NCBI GenBank assembly: GCA_964342355.1
Contig: CAYFFG010000014.1
Coordinates: forward strand, 1 to 64,000
Source of the DNA: Hirschia sp964342355
GTDB lineage: Bacteria > Pseudomonadota > Alphaproteobacteria > Caulobacterales > Hyphomonadaceae
Reading direction: 5' to 3'
DNA length: 64,000 bases
Made by a program: the position numbers and the translations under genes. Numbering within the stretch: the first letter of the stretch is position 1; each line of letters starts with the position of its first letter. The notes under the pieces were generated by a model. The model had not been told where the DNA came from, made no database searches, and saw nothing but the letters and a program-made list of their open reading frames with translations. Positions 60,845 to 64,000 of the stretch are shown here, piece by piece.

Positions 60845-61567
60845 ATGACTGAAGATCTGATCTCGACTATTGCAAAACGCCGCGCTGACATTGTTTCACG
60901 TATAGAAACAGCAGCGCGCGAAGCCGGGCGCAACCCGGAAGATATTATTTTAACGGCGGTTTCCAAGAAACAGCCTGACGACCGTATCGAAGCGATGCTG
61001 GCGACACCACAAAGATGTTTCGGGGAAAACCGTGTTCAGGAAGCCAAACACCGCTGGGAACACTACCGGGAAGAAACATCAGAACACCACCTGGAACAAA
61101 ACATGGAGTTTCACCAGGACATTCACTTGCGTCTAATCGGTCCGCTTCAGAGCAACAAAGCAGAAGAAGCGGTTGATTTCTTTGATGCAATTGAGAGCGT
61201 GGACCGCCCAAAGATAGCAAAATTTATCGCCAGCGCAGTGCAAAAACTGGGAAAATCGCCCGAATTATTTATTCAGGTAAACACTGGCGAAGAGCCGCAG
61301 AAATCAGGCGTTGTTCCACAAGAGCTGGATGGGTTTGTCAAACAGGCGCGTGATGAGTTTGGACTGAACATCAGCGGGTTGATGTGCATACCTCCAGCTG
61401 ACGAACCTGCCGGGCCGCATTTTGCCCTTCTTAAAAAGCTGGCGCAGAGGACCGGCCTGCACAGCCTTTCAATGGGCATGAGTCAGGACTTTGAAACCGC
61501 TATCCGATTTGGTGCGACACATGTTCGGGTCGGTTCAGCTTTGTTTGGAGACAGGGAAGCCGTCTAA
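60845..61567 (+). CDS. YggS/PLPBP pyridoxal-phosphate homeostasis protein
   Basis: The product is 240 residues from ATG 60845. The PLP lysine is in LTAVSKKQPDDRIEAML (near 38), and the barrel continues through FGENRVQEAKHRWEHYRE and LHSLSMGMSQDFETAIRFG to THVRVGSALFG. It buffers free PLP and needs no partner. It overlaps the L,D-transpeptidase-like gene by 4 bp, tail to tail. Confidence 0.93.
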   Translation: MTEDLISTIAKRRADIVSRIETAAREAGRNPEDIILTAVSKKQPDDRIEAMLATPQRCFGENRVQEAKHRWEHYREETSEHHLEQNMEFHQDIHLRLIGPLQSNKAEEAVDFFDAIESVDRPKIAKFIASAVQKLGKSPELFIQVNTGEEPQKSGVVPQELDGFVKQARDEFGLNISGLMCIPPADEPAGPHFALLKKLAQRTGLHSLSMGMSQDFETAIRFGATHVRVGSALFGDREAV

Positions 61568-62106
61568 TCTTTTGTAGAAATCCGGACAACATCGCCGGGC
61601 TTGGCATCCTTTAACACAGCAAGCAAATCATCCATCGCAAGAGCGACACACCCTTCAGTGCCTTCATAATCGCCGCGCTTTAGGTGCATGAAAATCGCGC
61701 TGCCATGACCGGGCACAGGCGGGTCATCATTATACCCTAACACCACAACGATGTCGTAGACATGATCCTCCCGCCAAAGCTTTTCATGACGATGAGGGAA
61801 GGGGAGTTTGACCTTTCGATTATAGTATTCTGGGGCATTCGGGTCGTCACACCACCCGTCTGATTCGCTGATTTCGCTCACGAAAAGTTGGGTTTTGGGC
61901 TTAAAAACGCGATCTTTTCGATAAAACACCTCACGAATTTTCCACGCGCCGAGCGGGCTCATATTGTCGCCCTCACGCTTGGAAATGCTTGCTACTACGC
62001 CATTTTTTCCCAATGCGCATCGACAAGAATGGCCGTTCCAACTGAATTTGTCTGGGTAACAAGCGTCAAACACTTCGTGATTTACTATAATCATGGCTTT
62101 TCCCAC
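61564..62106 (-). CDS. L,D-transpeptidase-like (YkuD fold) protein
   Basis: The product is 180 residues. The catalytic pattern is visible as GHGSAIFMHLKRGDYEGTEGC, with His in HGSAIFMHL (near 140) and Cys in GTEGC (near 153). No signal peptide is seen in the first residues (MGKAMIIVNHEVFDACYP), which is unusual for an enzyme of the cell wall. It could be cytoplasmic or exported in another way. It is divergent from cenR with an 87-bp gap. Confidence 0.8.
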   Translation of the reverse strand: MGKAMIIVNHEVFDACYPDKFSWNGHSCRCALGKNGVVASISKREGDNMSPLGAWKIREVFYRKDRVFKPKTQLFVSEISESDGWCDDPNAPEYYNRKVKLPFPHRHEKLWREDHVYDIVVVLGYNDDPPVPGHGSAIFMHLKRGDYEGTEGCVALAMDDLLAVLKDAKPGDVVRISTKD

Positions 62107-62193
62107 AGTTTTTCGGCCTTACTTTAGAAAGACACTAAATTTTTGACGCATTCTTAGGCCATAGAGTGCGTGGCAGTATTCAGGAGGCCTCGG

Positions 62194-62880
62194 TTGTCAC
62201 AGACAAAAACAATTCTGATCGTGGATGATGACGAAGATCTGCGTCAGGCGTTAGCTGAACAGTTCGAGCGCCATGAGGGTTTCACCATCGAAATGGCGCC
62301 CAACGCTGTTCAGGGTATGGAAATCGCCGAATCAGGCAAGGTGGATCTTGTTATTCTTGACGTTGATCTGCCAGACATGGATGGTCGTGATGCGTGTCGC
62401 CTGATGCGTAAGCATGGACTACGTACGCCGATCATCATGTTGACGGGCCAGGACACCGACGCTGATACGGTTTTGGGGCTCGATGCCGGCGCCAATGACT
62501 ATGTGTCAAAGCCATTTAAATTTACAGTCCTGATCGCACGTGTGCGCGCGCACCTTCGCACTTTTGAGCAAAGCGAAGATGCGACATTCAACATCGGTCC
62601 GTATGAGTTCCGCCCAGCCACAAAGGCGCTAACGGATGAGGGCGGAAAGCGCGTACGTTTGACAGAAAAAGAAACCAACATTTTGAAGTACCTCTACCGC
62701 GCTAATGGTAAGCCTGTGGCGCGTGAGGAGTTGTTGTCAGAGGTGTGGGGCTACAATGCGAATGTGACAACGCATACGCTGGAAACGCACATTTATCGTC
62801 TGCGCCAGAAAATCGAGCCAGATCCAGCAAACGCACGTTTGCTCATCACCGAAACAGGTGGTTACCGTCTGCAGCCATAA
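62194..62880 (+). CDS. cenR: OmpR-family response regulator CenR-like
   Basis: The product is 228 residues. The TTG start at 62194 has AGGAGG six bases upstream. The receiver has acid pocket DDDEDLRQ (7-14) and phospho-Asp in LVILDVDLPDMDGRD (near 54), with Lys in YVSKPFKF. The C-terminal winged helix (RLTEKETNILKYLYRANGKPV, then LETHIYRLRQKIE) is complete. Caulobacter CenR, an essential cell-envelope regulator, is located in the same neighbourhood; its kinase CenK is not in the window. Confidence 0.82.
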   Translation: MSQTKTILIVDDDEDLRQALAEQFERHEGFTIEMAPNAVQGMEIAESGKVDLVILDVDLPDMDGRDACRLMRKHGLRTPIIMLTGQDTDADTVLGLDAGANDYVSKPFKFTVLIARVRAHLRTFEQSEDATFNIGPYEFRPATKALTDEGGKRVRLTEKETNILKYLYRANGKPVAREELLSEVWGYNANVTTHTLETHIYRLRQKIEPDPANARLLITETGGYRLQP

Positions 62881-62903
62881 AGGCTGCGGAGCAGGGGTGA
62901 CAT

Positions 62904-63713
62904 CTATTCTGTTGCTGTCAGCGTGACAGATACGGGGGCGTGGTCAGAGGGTTTTTCTCCGCCACGCTCTTCAGCATGGATGATGTAGCTTTCATTGTCG
63001 CACAGAGGCGCTGCTGTCTGATTGGCCCAGATATGGTCCAGACGGCGTCCACGATTGCTCGCCGCCCAATCGCGCGCCCGATAGCTCCACCATGAATAGA
63101 GCTTGTCTTCAGGTGCATGTTTAGCGCGCGCAATATCAGTAAACCCACCCTTGTCTATGATCCGGCGTACTGCGTCCGTCTCAATTGGTGTGTGGCTGAC
63201 TACTTTTAAAAGCTGCTTATGAGACCAGACATCGTGTTCATCCGGCGCAACATTGATGTCGCCCACAACGATCAAAGGTGTCGTATCGTCCTTGCGGTCG
63301 GCATATGATGCCTCCATCCGAGCCAGGAACTCGAGCTTATGCGCGAATTTGTCGTTGATCTCTGGATCCGGCTCATCGCCGCCAGCTGGAACGTAAAGGT
63401 TTTGGATCTCAACGCCATTGACCTTTACAGAGAGACATCGCGCCTCTTCACGCATGCAGAACCCTGGCGGATCAACGCGCTCTAACGGATATCTGGAGAC
63501 AGTTGCAACACCGTGCATGCCTTTCTGGCCAGCAATTTCTACATGCTCATAGCCAGCGTTCTTGAATGCTTTGAGCGGATATTCCTCTGCCCGGCATTTG
63601 ATTTCCTGAAGGCAAAGAACATCAGGACTTTCTTTCTCAAGAAAAGCGGCGACACGCGGCATGCGCAGGCGAACGGAATTGATATTCCAAGTGGTGAGCT
63701 TGATTTTCGTCAT
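62904..63713 (-). CDS. xthA: Exodeoxyribonuclease III
   Basis: ExoIII repairs abasic sites and trims 3' ends. The product is 269 residues from ATG 63713 (MTKIKLTTWNINSVRLRM). LCLQEIKC, NLYVPAGGDEPD, VGDINVAPDEHDVW and SDHAPV carry the catalytic acids and His in order. A longer in-frame start at 63833 adds 40 unlikely residues and is rejected. Confidence 0.96.
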   Translation of the reverse strand: MTKIKLTTWNINSVRLRMPRVAAFLEKESPDVLCLQEIKCRAEEYPLKAFKNAGYEHVEIAGQKGMHGVATVSRYPLERVDPPGFCMREEARCLSVKVNGVEIQNLYVPAGGDEPDPEINDKFAHKLEFLARMEASYADRKDDTTPLIVVGDINVAPDEHDVWSHKQLLKVVSHTPIETDAVRRIIDKGGFTDIARAKHAPEDKLYSWWSYRARDWAASNRGRRLDHIWANQTAAPLCDNESYIIHAEERGGEKPSDHAPVSVTLTATE

Positions 63714-63795
63714 AGGCAAGAGGGTTAGATCGGCTCGCAAAACTTGGCAAGCAAAGCCTAGCTCTATGCAGCGGAAAACGGCCCTTATATAAGCC

Positions 63796-63931
63796 GCGCC
63801 CGGTTGCGGGGACAACCAGGCGCGGATGCGCAATTTGCGCGAAAGATCGGGAGGGGATAGCTCCGATCTTCCAGTGTCGGTCGGATCCAGCCTGCGGGGG
63901 GAAACTCAAGCGATCCTAGCCATCAACCGAC
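63796..63931. other. Cluster of four hairpins upstream of xthA
   Basis: Arms are at 63796-63806/63813-63823 (GCGCCcGGTTG, one mismatch), 63828-63832/63836-63840 (GCGCA), 63843-63853/63861-63870 (AAGATCGG..AG, one bulge) and 63876-63881 with 63926-63931 (GTCGGT/ACCGAC), the last enclosing GGATC/GATCC. Over 135 bases most positions are in a stem. This may be a small RNA, or the 5' leader of xthA; the strand and the family are not known. Confidence 0.5.
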
Positions 63932-64000
63932 GTGATAAATTTGACACGACTTTATTTTAAATTCAAGAGATGTGTCATTAATTATTTGCTGTGTCGAAAT

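Noticed and set aside
60891..60909. TGTTTCACGTATAGAAACA in yggS
   Set aside because: Only one parS half is intact and the spacing is wrong.
1..64000. tRNA, rRNA, CRISPR arrays and insertion sequences
   Set aside because: No T-loop/acceptor pattern, no regularly spaced direct repeats and no transposase-like frame were seen by eye; a covariance-model or repeat search was not possible.

Overview
This 64 kb window is a chromosomal segment of an alphaproteobacterium of the Caulobacter-like group; a hyphomonad or maricaulad with mid-range GC is my best guess. The evidence is gene order. On the left of the hemE-side intergenic region lie ppsR (DUF299), maf, aroE, coaE, dnaQ, secB, Tim44-like, mltA and smr. 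On the right lie hemE, hemH, hemJ, rho, mnmE, mnmG, rsmG, parA and parB. Further right are holA, lptE, leuS, an ntrZ-like gene and a cenR-like response regulator. This is the arrangement known around the Caulobacter replication origin, and the origin signals are visible in the sequence.

Left edge (1-1.8 kb): a comM-type competence/Mg-chelatase gene is cut in the middle of its ATPase domain. The DNA beyond the break is A/T-richer and carries an unrecognised gene, so this looks like the border of an inserted element that continues outside the window. From 1.9 to 13.2 kb there is a TetR/peroxiredoxin/SnoaL module, gshB, a BON lipoprotein, yraN-rsmI back to back with an LpoA-type lipoprotein, hemW-rdgB, a DUF2975/HTH pair with a soluble MCP-like receptor, and rph. 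A 100-N gap at 13241-13340 is flanked by the same 55 bases, so it is a scaffold join and not a biological gap.

From 13.5 to 31.8 kb lie the proteostasis genes hrcA-grpE, dnaK-dnaJ-dapB and hslV-DUF2157-hslU. dnaK has a textbook sigma-32 promoter. Between them are an adenosine-kinase-like gene, nth, DUF2244, glyoxalase, cyclophilin, alkB and a GGDEF/EAL protein. From 31.9 to 35.6 kb is a his cluster (hisB-hisH-hisA-hisF-hisE) with an unknown 89-residue gene on the opposite strand between hisH and hisA. From 35.6 to 42.2 kb is the left flank of the origin.

The probable chromosome origin is at 42222-42600. It has at least five DnaA-box-like 9-mers, a perfect CtrA box followed by further half-sites at 11-bp steps, three GANTC (CcrM) sites and an A/T-rich tract next to hemE. 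Three parS sites (46993, 49191, 51543) lie between the origin and parAB and mark the centromere. The right end carries leuS, a porin, ntrZ-like, yggS, an L,D-transpeptidase-like gene divergent from cenR, and xthA. A densely hairpinned stretch of unknown nature lies upstream of xthA. I found no tRNA, rRNA, CRISPR array or insertion sequence.
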